From the NCBI GenBank assembly GCA_937139495.1, contig CAKZQC010000020.1, forward strand, positions 46,559 through 110,558: DNA of 64,000 nucleotides, given 5' to 3'. Below are positions 26,916 to 36,257 of this stretch, in pieces. Source of the stretch: an uncultured Saprospiraceae bacterium (GTDB lineage Bacteria; Bacteroidota; Bacteroidia; Chitinophagales; Saprospiraceae). A program made the position numbers and the translations under genes. How positions within the stretch are numbered: the first letter of the stretch is position 1; each line of letters begins with the position of its first letter. Below the pieces are notes generated by a model. It was not told the origin of the DNA. It saw only the letters and a program-made list of their open reading frames with translations, and searched no databases.

Positions 26916-28778
26916 ATGCCATCAACGACCACTTTTTATTATAGTATTTTGTTTTTTTTGTTTGCCTTTGGGGCAATGGCTCAACACGATTTGAAGCCAA
27001 CAGAAACACAGGCTTTAGTAGGTTTTACATTTACGAATCCACTCAATCAAAAAGCAGTTCCAAACAAGCGATTTGAGATACAATCAGAAAAAACGAAGGC
27101 AACGTACAACGTCCGAACAGACTCTATCGGAAAAGTAGCCATATTGTTACCGATCAATCAAGTTTATACTATCCATCTGCACAATTGGCAAAACTTTGCT
27201 AGTTTTCAGCTTGACCAAAAGACCTATCAAGTACATGATATTCCTGTGCCTTTTTACGAAATTCCTAAAGAGGGTAGTGGTATTGTTATCAAAATTCCAG
27301 TGCAGATTAGCTTGGTGCAATCCAATGGATTGCCTAATAAAATAATAGAAAAACTGACTATCAAGAGCGGCGAAACTCGAAAAACATATACGATCAAAAC
27401 CCAAAAAAATGGCGTTGCTACCATTGATTTGCCTATCAATGCCGCCTATATGGTGAGCCTAGAAGGAGCACCTTATTATTACAAGTTTGAAATACCCAAT
27501 AAGCCTTATGCTGCGTGGCAGGAAACGATGCGTTTTGAACGCAAAAAAGAAATGCCGAAGTATCCTTCTGTCAAAAATGCACTCTTCAATTTTATATTCG
27601 AAGATATGCAGCAAAAGCGTTGTGCAGGGGAACAGTTTTGGGTGCAAAGCACCACCACCAACCAACAATATAAAGGGATAACCAATGAATGGGGAGTCGC
27701 TCAGATATTAGCTCCTATTGATGACACCTACACGCTCAATGAATCGACCAACGAGCGATTTGATACTCGGAAAGTATATTTGGAGGAGGGAAGCGATTTG
27801 ATTATCGAGACGATAATTTATCAAGGATTGTCCACACAGCAGCGTGCTGACCGCCAAAAGCTACAAGACGATTTGGCGGCTCAACGGGACGCTATTACGC
27901 TAGCAGAACAAGAGGCGATGACTAGGCGAATGGATTCGCTAGAACTTATTTATAAAGATAAAGCGATTGACCTCTTGGTCAAAAATGACCTGCCGATTCC
28001 AATCAAGAAAAGAACCTTTCGGATAAGAAAAGCGGTAGAAGGCAAAGCGGTGGCTTATCAGCAACAATACAAAGTAAACCCACAGTTTTTTGAAGAAAAA
28101 GAAAAACCAATTTTGTCGGTTCTGGCTCGGCTCAATACAGATTGGGAAGGCGTAGCGGTAGTCACCGATGTGACCGAAAGTATGACCCCCTATTTGGAAG
28201 AAGTATTGATTTGGCATGCCCTCAATTTGCGACAAACAGCGGAGGGTAAATCCTCAGGGGCAGCCTACTTGTTTTTCAATGATGGCGATAGCAAAGCGGC
28301 TTCCGCCAAACAGATTGGTCGAACAGGTGGTTTGTATGGCTGCGAAGGGCTAGAGAACGATTTGCCACTAGTGGTACAGACAATGCAGCAAGCGATACAG
28401 AACGGCTTGGGCGGTGGCGAACCGCCAGAAAATGACCTAGAAGCAGTGCTTCATGTACAGCAAAAAAAAGCGGCTGTGACAGAAATTATTCTCATAGCAG
28501 ACAGCTATTCTAATGTAAGAGATATGGCATTGCTTACGCAAATAGAAAAACCTGTTCGGGTTATCTTGTGTGGTGTCGATGAAACCAATAATTTTTACAA
28601 AAACCTAGACGCAGATGTCAACGAGCAATACTTGACGATTGCACACCGTACAGGTGGCTCATTGCACACCCTCAAAAGTGATATTTGGAATTTGAGCGAA
28701 AAGAAAGAGGGCGAAATTGTCCATATTGGACACTCCAAATATATCCTCAAAAATAGACAATTTGTACGCTTGCTTTAA
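26916..28778 (+). CDS. Exported protein with von Willebrand A-like domain
   Basis: 620 aa. Signal peptide (YYSILFFLFAFGAMAQ). The N-terminal ~300 residues contain three related beta-sandwich repeats, each with a VPNKRFEIQSEKT / LPNKIIEKLTIKSGET type start and a YTxxL..G.. end. After a charged coil (~310-350) comes a vWA-like domain (~410-580): VAVVTDVTESM gives a MIDAS-like D418-x-T420-x-S422 (the usual motif is DxSxS), and GGGEPPENDLEAV supplies the conserved Gly/Asn-Glu helix start. Probably periplasmic or surface adhesive or scaffold protein. Stop codons overlap the convergent LRR gene by 3 bp. Confidence 0.7.
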   Translation: MPSTTTFYYSILFFLFAFGAMAQHDLKPTETQALVGFTFTNPLNQKAVPNKRFEIQSEKTKATYNVRTDSIGKVAILLPINQVYTIHLHNWQNFASFQLDQKTYQVHDIPVPFYEIPKEGSGIVIKIPVQISLVQSNGLPNKIIEKLTIKSGETRKTYTIKTQKNGVATIDLPINAAYMVSLEGAPYYYKFEIPNKPYAAWQETMRFERKKEMPKYPSVKNALFNFIFEDMQQKRCAGEQFWVQSTTTNQQYKGITNEWGVAQILAPIDDTYTLNESTNERFDTRKVYLEEGSDLIIETIIYQGLSTQQRADRQKLQDDLAAQRDAITLAEQEAMTRRMDSLELIYKDKAIDLLVKNDLPIPIKKRTFRIRKAVEGKAVAYQQQYKVNPQFFEEKEKPILSVLARLNTDWEGVAVVTDVTESMTPYLEEVLIWHALNLRQTAEGKSSGAAYLFFNDGDSKAASAKQIGRTGGLYGCEGLENDLPLVVQTMQQAIQNGLGGGEPPENDLEAVLHVQQKKAAVTEIILIADSYSNVRDMALLTQIEKPVRVILCGVDETNNFYKNLDADVNEQYLTIAHRTGGSLHTLKSDIWNLSEKKEGEIVHIGHSKYILKNRQFVRLL

Positions 28779-29602
28779 ATAACTTGTTTGATGAATTTGA
28801 CGACGTTTCGATGTCCACCAATAATGCCCATTTCAGAATCATCAAATGCTGCTGCATTTGCTAGCAAAGGTGTGTCTGTGATTTTGAGATAGCTAAGCTT
28901 TGGTAGTTTGCTGAGTTGTATCGGCAAGCTGGTCAGTGCCGTAGAGGTGCAGTCTAATGCCTGTAATTCCTGCAATTGTTCGACTAAGGGAGATAGCGAA
29001 ATAAGTGGTGTTCGGTTAATATCTAGCTTAATAATATCGCTGCAAGTATAAAAACTATCAGGCAATCGTTGAATCGGGCTATCTTGCAAATTCAGGTATT
29101 GCAACTTAGGAAAAAGATCAAAACAGTCGGGAAGTGTATCCAGTTTATCATTGTTTTCCATTGATAAATAAACTAAGTTGGGCAATGGAAGTAAATCGGT
29201 TGGAATACTGCTAATTCCTGTTCTTCTTATTCTTAGCGTATGAATTTGTTGGAAATGATGTATCCACGTAGGATATTCTTTTAGCATAGAAGTAGAAAGC
29301 GAGATTTCGGTCAATTGCTCAAAGAACGGAGCTACTTTTTCGAAAGAAAAATCAGGCACTGGCAGCTCGCCCATTAGTAGCAATGCGGGGCAATTGCCAA
29401 AGGCAGCTAGCATATCCATTACATCAGTCAAACCTTGTTTTAGGACGTGCATATCTGCCAAATAAGTATAGGCTTTGGTAAAATCGCTGGTGTCTAAATG
29501 AAGATTATTCGATTGACTGATATTCAGTGCCAAGTGCATATTTTCGGGAATGGCAGAATGCCAAAGTTGGTTGACGTTTTTGGTTTCTTTTTCTTTGGAC
29601 AT
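28775..29602 (-). CDS. Leucine-rich repeat protein
   Basis: 275 aa, no signal peptide. About six LRRs of 22-24 residues from residue ~100: IHTLRIRRTGISSIP, LVYLSMENNDKLDTLP, LQYLNLQDSPIQRLP, IIKLDINRTPLISL, LQALDCTSTALTSLP, LSYLKITDTPLLANA. These belong to the bacterial LPxLxxLxxxxxxLxxLP type. Probably a cytoplasmic protein-binding module. The end overlaps the convergent vWA gene. Partner unknown. Confidence 0.82.
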   Translation of the reverse strand: MSKEKETKNVNQLWHSAIPENMHLALNISQSNNLHLDTSDFTKAYTYLADMHVLKQGLTDVMDMLAAFGNCPALLLMGELPVPDFSFEKVAPFFEQLTEISLSTSMLKEYPTWIHHFQQIHTLRIRRTGISSIPTDLLPLPNLVYLSMENNDKLDTLPDCFDLFPKLQYLNLQDSPIQRLPDSFYTCSDIIKLDINRTPLISLSPLVEQLQELQALDCTSTALTSLPIQLSKLPKLSYLKITDTPLLANAAAFDDSEMGIIGGHRNVVKFIKQVI

Positions 29603-29619
29603 AATTTGATAGTTTAGGA

Positions 29620-30096
29620 ATGATAAAACTTAGATATATTTTTTGGATAGCTATTTTTGTGGTGTTTGTATCTTGCTCTAGCAATAATAAAACAACAGAC
29701 ACGTATAGCAAAACGTTGGGGAATACCCAAGATAAGATTCTTTTTTTGAAAAAATACTTTCAGCTCAGAACGGAAGTGGAAGATGCTGAATTTCATATTG
29801 TTTATCAGGATAATTCTACAGGGATATTAGCAGGTCCTTCGGATTGGTCGTACAAAATAGCCCTCAAAGTACATCCAGATAGTATTGATAAATGGCAATT
29901 GGATGGTACTATTCCCAACAAGTTTTTTGAGGCAGAAGATTGGGCCGATATTATAACAGATAAAGCTATTTGGAATTTAGACACGCTGTTGGAAAGGAAT
30001 GTTCTTATTTGCGAACACGGATATACGTTGATTGAAGGACGAAATATAATACTCTCTTTCAATTGGCAACCTTTCCAAAGTGATATTCCGTACTAA
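29620..30096 (+). CDS. Putative lipoprotein
   Basis: 158 aa. N terminus MIKLRYIFWIAIFVVFVSCSS has a lipobox (VSC at 17-19) after a hydrophobic helix. The mature part is acidic and mixed alpha/beta (EDAEFHIVYQDNSTGILAGPSDWSYKIALKV). No known family recognised. It starts 17 bp from the divergent LRR gene start, so the two share a short promoter region. Confidence 0.6.
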   Translation: MIKLRYIFWIAIFVVFVSCSSNNKTTDTYSKTLGNTQDKILFLKKYFQLRTEVEDAEFHIVYQDNSTGILAGPSDWSYKIALKVHPDSIDKWQLDGTIPNKFFEAEDWADIITDKAIWNLDTLLERNVLICEHGYTLIEGRNIILSFNWQPFQSDIPY

Positions 30097-30158
30097 TTTC
30101 AGGTAAAATTATAGTATCTTCGCCAATTATCAACACTTTTTTGAAAGTTAATCTATCC

Positions 30159-30818
30159 ATGAAAAATATAAAAATAAATAAAGGGCTTCGCTCCAAATGT
30201 CCAAAATTACGCTTGGGCTGTTTGTCTTTTTCGGTTCAATATGTATCTGAAAGTGAAGCATTGCAACAACAAATAGAAACTATTTCGGCTGAGATTGCTA
30301 CGGTGTTGCAAACGGACGAGATTAGCCAGTTGCCAAATTTGCAGGCGGCTCGTCAATCTTATCGAGCATTGGGCAAAGCACCTAGCCGTTATCGACTATC
30401 GGCAGAAGCACTGCTTCGACGTGTGGTTCAAGGCAAGGGAATGTATCAAATCAACCCAATTGTAGATGCACTCAATTTGGTCTCTATCCAAACTGCTTTC
30501 TCGATTGGTGGCTATGATCTGAACAAAATACAAGGCGATATTTATTTGGATATTGGCAAAGAAGATACACCCTATAATGCGATTGGCAAGGGGGAATATA
30601 ATATAGCAAATTTACCAGTGTTAAACGATGAAAAAGGAGCTTTTGGTACGCCTACTTCCGATAGTGTTCGCACAAGCGTAACACCTTCGGTAGAAAACTT
30701 TTTGATGGTATTCTTCGACTTCGATGGTGCTGCCAATTTATCTGCAACAATGGAACAAACAGCAACATTGTATCAACAATTCATGACAATTAAGAACATC
30801 GAAACAAGTATTGTATAA
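30159..30818 (+). CDS. B3/B4 domain protein (PheRS-beta-like tRNA editing fold)
   Basis: 219 aa from ATG 30159 (a TTG at 30141 would add six residues). LPNLQAARQSYRALGKAPSRYRLSAEALLRRVVQGKG, then IVDALNLVSIQTAFSIGGYDLNKI, is the stand-alone B3/B4 domain related to phenylalanyl-tRNA synthetase beta. Family members are thought to bind or edit mischarged tRNA or free amino acids. Stop TAA overlaps the next ATG in a TAATG junction at 30816-30820, implying coupling to the outer-membrane protein. Confidence 0.83.
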   Translation: MKNIKINKGLRSKCPKLRLGCLSFSVQYVSESEALQQQIETISAEIATVLQTDEISQLPNLQAARQSYRALGKAPSRYRLSAEALLRRVVQGKGMYQINPIVDALNLVSIQTAFSIGGYDLNKIQGDIYLDIGKEDTPYNAIGKGEYNIANLPVLNDEKGAFGTPTSDSVRTSVTPSVENFLMVFFDFDGAANLSATMEQTATLYQQFMTIKNIETSIV

Positions 30819-31729
30819 TGAGAAAATGGTTTTTGGTCTGGAGTATTTTTATAATAATCAGTCACACGGCAACAGCACAAATAGAAGTAGTACAAGGATT
30901 GGGCGGACAGGTCGGCATTTCGTTCAATATAGGCAGTCATTTCAACCGCTTAGGATTGATGGCAAAGCTTTATTATCACAAGGAATATGTGCAAGCCAAT
31001 GTACAGGTAGCAGGCTATTATAATTTCAATACCTTTGCGATCAGCAAACCCTCTTGGGAAGGGCAGTTGAGATTGGGGTTAGTGGCTGCCTTTGGCGAAA
31101 AATATACCACTCCAAACCCATTTATACATGAAGTTGGGCACCAGACAGGACGGGCATTTTCGGTTGGGTACAGCTATAATTTTTATTGGGATAATGTGCA
31201 AACTAGCCAGCGAACTGCTACATTAGGGCTAGGTGCATACGGGGCGAGAATGATTGTGGAAAATGACTTTATGGTGTTCAAAAATGAAGACAAATTTCGG
31301 ACAGGTGTAATGGTGCTTTCTTATCGCTACCAAAATACGCAGTTCAGTACGATTCATGCAGCATGGACAGGCGACCCGTATGCTGAGGGTACTAGTAGGG
31401 TAATGGACGATGCTAATTTTCCCTCTAAATATGGATATAGAGAAATGGCAAACGCTCCTTATAGCGAGTTTGGTTCAGGAGTGTTGGCAGTAGGAGTAGA
31501 ACAATATGTAGGATATGGACAGTATTTGGGAGCGAGTATTGGGGTAGATGCTGCTGAAATTCGCAATTTCATGCAGAATAAAGTGATACATGAGTCTCAT
31601 ATTTTGAAAAACCCGCACATACCTATGGTCGATACCGAAGGCAATCAATATTTGTATAAAGAAGGACAAACGATAAGAGAACCGCTGTTTTTTTTGCAAT
31701 TCATGGCAAATACGGGCAATTTTTATTAG
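30818..31729 (+). CDS. Exported outer-membrane barrel-like protein
   Basis: 303 aa with signal peptide (MRKWFLVWSIFIIISHTATAQ). The mature part has many amphipathic Gly/Tyr-rich strands (VQVAGYYNFNTFAI, SVGYSYNFYWDN, TATLGLGAYGARM), compatible with a 10-12 strand outer-membrane barrel. It ends FMANTGNFY, C-terminal aromatic. No family recognised. Translationally coupled to the B3/B4 gene by a 1-nt overlap. Confidence 0.55.
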   Translation: MRKWFLVWSIFIIISHTATAQIEVVQGLGGQVGISFNIGSHFNRLGLMAKLYYHKEYVQANVQVAGYYNFNTFAISKPSWEGQLRLGLVAAFGEKYTTPNPFIHEVGHQTGRAFSVGYSYNFYWDNVQTSQRTATLGLGAYGARMIVENDFMVFKNEDKFRTGVMVLSYRYQNTQFSTIHAAWTGDPYAEGTSRVMDDANFPSKYGYREMANAPYSEFGSGVLAVGVEQYVGYGQYLGASIGVDAAEIRNFMQNKVIHESHILKNPHIPMVDTEGNQYLYKEGQTIREPLFFLQFMANTGNFY

Positions 31730-31746
31730 AAAATAAGTAATAGCAT

Positions 31747-31754
31747 TATTTTTG
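31747..31754 (+). promoter_or_regulatory. Bacteroidota -7 box upstream of DUF5683 gene
   Basis: TATTTTTG, an exact TAnnTTTG match, 124 bp before the chosen ATG. No clear -33 TTTG is seen. Confidence 0.45.
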
Positions 31755-31877
31755 TGTCAAACTTTGCGGCTTGCTATGACAAGTAGCCACAATTGTTGTT
31801 ACTTTTGTGGTGCAGCAGTACCTTTGCAAATCATATACGTGTCCTCAAAAATAGCTACCGTGTCTCAGACCAAAACC

Positions 31878-32546
31878 ATGTATTCTTCTTTTTTTGTCTT
31901 AATGCTACTTCTATTTGGCATTCAAACTCAAAGCCATGCTCAAAAAGATTCCACTACGAATACCGACAGTTTACATATTGCCAAAAAAACAGCCAGAAGG
32001 GCTAAAAAAGAAGCTCGGCATCAAAAGTTTTTGGCGACACTGCCTGCCAACCACAACCCCAAAACAGCGACCCTCTTAGCACTCATTCCGGGAATGGGGC
32101 AGATATACAACCGACGCTATTGGAAACTGCCTATCGTGTATGGCGGATTGGGTGCCTTGGGGTATCTGTGGGCAAGTAATCATATAGACTATCGTTGTTA
32201 TCGCAAAGCTTACCTACAAGCCGTAGATAGCGACCCCAATACGAATTATCAATGTCCATTGATAGCCCCAAATTCTATAGATAACGCATCGCTGAAGATA
32301 CTAAGAGATGATGCTCGTTCCAATTCAGAAACGTTTTTGTTGCTATCGGTGCTTTTTTATGGTTTAACGATTGGCGATGCGTTTGTAGATGCTCACTTGA
32401 TGAGTTTTGACATCAGCGATGATTTGAGTTTGTCAATACAGCCCCAAATGAACTACAGTGTCACACACCGCCAAGTAGTACCTGCTTTGGGTTTGACGTT
32501 CCAAGTACGCCCCACATGCACGCCTTATTTCAGAGTGCAATTTTAA
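31878..32546 (+). CDS. DUF5683 membrane protein
   Basis: 222 aa from ATG 31878, which begins a signal peptide (MYSSFFVLMLLLFGIQTQSHAQ); the open frame reaches back to 31752 with Cys-rich unlikely residues. The domain motif KTATLLALIPGMGQIYNRRYWKLPIVYGGLGALGYL is diagnostic of DUF5683, followed by a second hydrophobic segment (FLLLSVLFYGLTIGDAFVDA). Envelope protein of Bacteroidota, function unknown, often near SPOR or Par genes. Confidence 0.88.
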   Translation: MYSSFFVLMLLLFGIQTQSHAQKDSTTNTDSLHIAKKTARRAKKEARHQKFLATLPANHNPKTATLLALIPGMGQIYNRRYWKLPIVYGGLGALGYLWASNHIDYRCYRKAYLQAVDSDPNTNYQCPLIAPNSIDNASLKILRDDARSNSETFLLLSVLFYGLTIGDAFVDAHLMSFDISDDLSLSIQPQMNYSVTHRQVVPALGLTFQVRPTCTPYFRVQF

Positions 32547-32624
32547 CAAAAAATGCTTAATGGTTCCCAATAAGCTACCTATTGGCTACGCCATATTCAT
32601 TCACGAAATTATCAAATAGCAAAA

Positions 32625-35099
32625 ATGAAAATAATAATTTTCCTAACCTTCGTATGTCTATTGGTTGCGAGTACGAATGGTGCGGCACAGTACAGCGATA
32701 CCTTATATATATCTGACGAAGATGGTTTTGAAGTAATTGGAGCAAGTGTATTTGAGGTATTGCCGTCAGGCAAAATAGATTCTAGTACACAGCAACAAAC
32801 GAACCTAGATGGACAAGTAGTTTTGCAGGATATTGGCATGCGTAGCAGCATATACATCAGCAGCATACAGTATCACACACAAACCTTGACGATACATGAA
32901 GTGCGTGCCAACCATGGGGTGGTGGTGCTAGCACCCACGATGATGGGCGAGATTGTAGTCAAGTCGCAAAGTGGCTACGACGAAAACCTAAAAGAAGTAC
33001 CTTCTAAAATGACAATTGTTGACAAAAAGGATATTGAGCTATTGAACCCTCAAAATACGGCTGATGTATTGCTACAAAGTGGCGATATTTATGTACAAAA
33101 AAGCCAAATGGGGGGCGGTAGCCCAATTATTAGAGGTTTTGAGGCAAACAAAGTATTGATGGTCGTTGATGGTGTCCGAATGAACAACGCCATATATAGA
33201 AGTGGACATTTACAAAACGTCATTACGATAGATAATGCCGCTCTAGAAAGAGTAGAGGTCTTGCATGGAGCCAATGCGGTACTGTATGGTAGCGATGCAC
33301 TAGGGGGCGTAATGCACTTCTATACCAAAATGCCACGCCTAAGAGGGGAAGGGCAAAAGAGAGTAGATGCCAACGCTTATGCACGTTATTCTTCTGCAAG
33401 TAGAGAAGCGACAGGACATGTTGATTTTAATATTGGAGATGAGAAAATAGCTGCTTACACGAGCCTTACGTATAGTGCGTTTCAGGACATGCGAGCAGGG
33501 CGACTCAAAACAAGCCCAAATATGGGGCAGTACTGGAATCGGTATTTTTATGCGGTGCGTAATGGCGACCAAGATAGTATTGCGGTCAACGAAAATCCAA
33601 ATGTACAAATCGGTACAGGTTACAGCCAATTGGACGCCATTCAGAAAATACGTTTTAAGCCGAATAAAAACCTTGATTTTTTGCTGAATATACAATACTC
33701 CACGAGTAGCAATGTACCTAGATATGATCAGTTGACAGAAGGCAGTGTAGATTTTGTCAATGGACAAATTACTAATCAAACACTCAAATTTGCCGAATGG
33801 AGTTATGGACCTCAGCAGCGTTTGTTGACGGCGTTAACAGCCAATATCAAATCGGATAGTCTGTTGCTTTTCAATACAGCAAAAACCACGATTGCTTTTC
33901 AGAAAATAGACGAGGATAGAATTACACGTAATTTTGATGATCCTCTCCGCCGTTATCAGCAAGAAGATGTCTATGTATTTACTTGGAATACAGATTTGGT
34001 GAAGCAATTTAGAAATAAATCAAAACTGCTTTATGGCGTACAATTGACACATAATATAGTCAATTCGTCTGTCAAGACCGAAAATATAGAAACAGGCTTG
34101 GTTTCTACTAGAGGATTGGGGACACGATATCCTGATGGAGGTAGCACCATGTCCACAGCCGAAGTGTATGCCAGTTACCGCCTCAAGCTCAACGAGCGAG
34201 CCAACATAATAGCAGGAACTCGATACGCTTACACCGCCTTGAAGGCAAATTTCAATAATCAACAATTGTATGGACTTCCGTATCAAGAAATTGTAACCAA
34301 CAACAGTGCTTTGACAGGTAGCTTGGCACTTGCGTGGGATATGGGGCAGCAGTATCAATTCAATGCAGCGGTGGCTTCCGCTTATCGTACGCCCAATATT
34401 GACGATTTCGGAAAAATAAGAGCAAAGGGCAGTGATGTGACGGTTCCGAATCCTGATTTGGTACCCGAAAAATCCGTCAACTTTGAAGCATCCTTAGGGA
34501 AACAGTTTGGCAAGAAAGCTCGCATCAGTGGTACTTTCTTTTATACATTACTATTTGATGCCATTCTGCAAGAGCCTTATGCACTCAACGGAGTGGATAC
34601 CATGTATTATGATGGTGATTTTTATGATGTGCATGCCAATGTCAATGCAGGACGAGCTTCCATTTGGGGATTTAGTGGCAACTTGTATGTAGAGTTTACC
34701 TCCAATGTATTTATGAAAGCAGGGATTAACTATACAGAAGGTCGAGAATTGGATTTAGGTAGCGAGCCTAGACCATTGGCACATATTCCGCCTATTTATG
34801 GGCAATTTGATTTAGGATTCAAACGCAAAATGATAGAGACACGTTTTAATGTGCGTTTTAATGGAGAAAAAAGCTTGGCGGAATACTCAGACGATAGTTC
34901 TGAAAATTTGGAGAAAGCACTTCCAGAAGGAACACCAGCTTGGTTTACTGTCAATATATATGCGAGTATTAAGTTTCAGAAACACTTTTCGATGAACTTG
35001 GGACTAGAGAATTTATTGGACTGGCATTATCGCCCTTATGGCTCGGGGGTAAGTGCTCCAGGTATGAATGTAATCGTGACATTGAGAGGCAAATTTTAA
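32625..35099 (+). CDS. TonB-dependent outer-membrane receptor
   Basis: 824 aa. Signal peptide (MKIIIFLTFVCLLVASTNGAAQ), a carboxypeptidase-regulatory-like domain (~25-100), then the plug: VPSKMTIVDKKDIELLNPQN, GGGSPIIRGFEANKVLMVVDGVRMN, VLYGSDALGGVMHF. A 22-strand barrel follows, ending VTLRGKF. The plug resembles ligand-gated siderophore, haem or vitamin receptors; the substrate is not evident from the neighbours. DUF1294 follows 11 bp later. Confidence 0.92.
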   Translation: MKIIIFLTFVCLLVASTNGAAQYSDTLYISDEDGFEVIGASVFEVLPSGKIDSSTQQQTNLDGQVVLQDIGMRSSIYISSIQYHTQTLTIHEVRANHGVVVLAPTMMGEIVVKSQSGYDENLKEVPSKMTIVDKKDIELLNPQNTADVLLQSGDIYVQKSQMGGGSPIIRGFEANKVLMVVDGVRMNNAIYRSGHLQNVITIDNAALERVEVLHGANAVLYGSDALGGVMHFYTKMPRLRGEGQKRVDANAYARYSSASREATGHVDFNIGDEKIAAYTSLTYSAFQDMRAGRLKTSPNMGQYWNRYFYAVRNGDQDSIAVNENPNVQIGTGYSQLDAIQKIRFKPNKNLDFLLNIQYSTSSNVPRYDQLTEGSVDFVNGQITNQTLKFAEWSYGPQQRLLTALTANIKSDSLLLFNTAKTTIAFQKIDEDRITRNFDDPLRRYQQEDVYVFTWNTDLVKQFRNKSKLLYGVQLTHNIVNSSVKTENIETGLVSTRGLGTRYPDGGSTMSTAEVYASYRLKLNERANIIAGTRYAYTALKANFNNQQLYGLPYQEIVTNNSALTGSLALAWDMGQQYQFNAAVASAYRTPNIDDFGKIRAKGSDVTVPNPDLVPEKSVNFEASLGKQFGKKARISGTFFYTLLFDAILQEPYALNGVDTMYYDGDFYDVHANVNAGRASIWGFSGNLYVEFTSNVFMKAGINYTEGRELDLGSEPRPLAHIPPIYGQFDLGFKRKMIETRFNVRFNGEKSLAEYSDDSSENLEKALPEGTPAWFTVNIYASIKFQKHFSMNLGLENLLDWHYRPYGSGVSAPGMNVIVTLRGKF

Positions 35100-35110
35100 A
35101 AAAAAGCGTC

Positions 35111-35407
35111 ATGACAACAATAATATGGGTAATTAGTGGTTGGATAGCTGCCTGCTCTTTGTATGGAATCGTGGCAATGGGCTGGGATAAGCGACAAGCA
35201 AAAAAACAAAAAAGACGTATAGCCGAGAAGCATTTTTATTGTGTAGCGGCGATTGGTGGGAGTGTAGGTGTCTTGGCTGCAATGTATTTGTGGCGACACA
35301 AAACTTACAAACGAAAATTTCAGCTACCAGTGTACAGTATTTTTGTTTTGCAAATTTTATTAGGTCTGTTTTTATATTTTATGATACTTCCTACTACTAG
35401 AATATAA
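35111..35407 (+). CDS. DUF1294 membrane protein
   Basis: 98 aa, helices at about 5-25, 45-60 and 75-95. The MGWDKRQAKKQKRRIAEK stretch, then AAIGGSVGVLAAMYLWRHKTYKRKF, is the DUF1294 signature (DKxxAxxxxxRIxE ... GGxxGxxxxMxxxxHKTxKxxF). Function unknown. Same strand as the TonB receptor, 11 bp downstream, probably co-transcribed. Confidence 0.9.
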   Translation: MTTIIWVISGWIAACSLYGIVAMGWDKRQAKKQKRRIAEKHFYCVAAIGGSVGVLAAMYLWRHKTYKRKFQLPVYSIFVLQILLGLFLYFMILPTTRI

Positions 35408-35440
35408 AATGGAATAGGCTATTGAGCTAAAAGTTTAACG

Positions 35441-35472
35441 TTTAACTTATGAAGTCTTCTTCATAAGTTAAA
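35441..35472 (+). terminator. Hairpin after DUF1294
   Basis: Perfect 14-bp stem TTTAACTTATGAAG / CTTCATAAGTTAAA, loop TCTT. No good T-run follows, so termination may be weak. Confidence 0.55.
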
Positions 35473-35529
35473 AAGCGTTTTGAGAGAAAAAATATGTTAA
35501 ATTTACTAGGAATATTAACATCTTAGGAA

Positions 35530-35537
35530 TACATTTG
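35530..35537 (+). promoter_or_regulatory. Bacteroidota -7 box of the abundant lipoprotein gene
   Basis: TACATTTG, exact TAnnTTTG match, 119 bp before the ATG at 35656. The predicted leader is AT-rich and contains four tandem TTTA units at about 35619-35636. Confidence 0.5.
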
Positions 35538-35655
35538 CGACACAATAGCTACGTCATTAATTAACCTTTTGGGTTTATAAAACGTTTTGGAGTAGTTTTT
35601 GTTCGAAAAAAAATTAATTATTTATTTATTTATTTAACCCAACATTCAACAGATT

Positions 35656-36165
35656 ATGAAAAATCTATTTTTTGCAGCAGTTGCATTCTTGATGGTAGGA
35701 GCATTCGCTTCTTGTACAAAAACTCAAACTACAGTAACAGAGCCAAACACAGCTATGGTTACTCTTAAATTGGAAGTGAACAACGACATGACCAATGACA
35801 CTACTTACAATGGTGCTAACCAGACTCAATACGAAACAGTACCTGCTGGAACTACTGTACAGTTTGTAGTTGACACAAGAAACTTGCAATTGAACCCTGT
35901 ATCAGGGAAAAATTACGAAATGAAAACTTACTCAGCGACTGTAGCTGCTGGTGGAGTTGTAACTATGGAATTGCCAGCTATTGGTGACCCAGTAAACTAC
36001 ACTGTTAAGTTTGCAGACATCGAATTGATGGAGAAAACTAACTTCTACAATACGTTGACTTCAAGAACAGAAAGCCAAGAAGAAAGTGTTATCTACACGC
36101 TTGCTGACCAAACAGTTACTGTTTTCGAAGGTGCTGAACTAAAAAGAGAATTCATCTATAACTAA
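35656..36165 (+). CDS. Abundant-type lipoprotein
   Basis: 169 aa. Signal MKNLFFAAVAFLMVGAFASC with lipobox at 17-20. The mature protein is Thr-rich, beta-sandwich-like (MVTLKLEVNND, YEMKTYSATVAAGGVVTMELPAIGDPVNYTVKFADIEL). Codons are strongly biased to AAC, GGT, GCT, TTC and ACT compared with neighbours, a sign of high expression, shared with the next gene. Probably anchored in the outer membrane. Function unknown. Confidence 0.7.
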   Translation: MKNLFFAAVAFLMVGAFASCTKTQTTVTEPNTAMVTLKLEVNNDMTNDTTYNGANQTQYETVPAGTTVQFVVDTRNLQLNPVSGKNYEMKTYSATVAAGGVVTMELPAIGDPVNYTVKFADIELMEKTNFYNTLTSRTESQEESVIYTLADQTVTVFEGAELKREFIYN

Positions 36166-36257
36166 GCAGTATTTAGGGTTTTTATCCTAAATTAACTATT
36201 ATTTTAGTTAATCAGATTAAATTTTCTTTCATCTAAAAAATGACCTATAAATATACT

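Noticed and set aside
33339..33779. Long minus-strand ORF inside the TonB receptor
   Set aside because: No coding character; antisense shadow of a conserved barrel gene. The same holds for other antisense ORFs such as 44455-44865 and 58344-58877.
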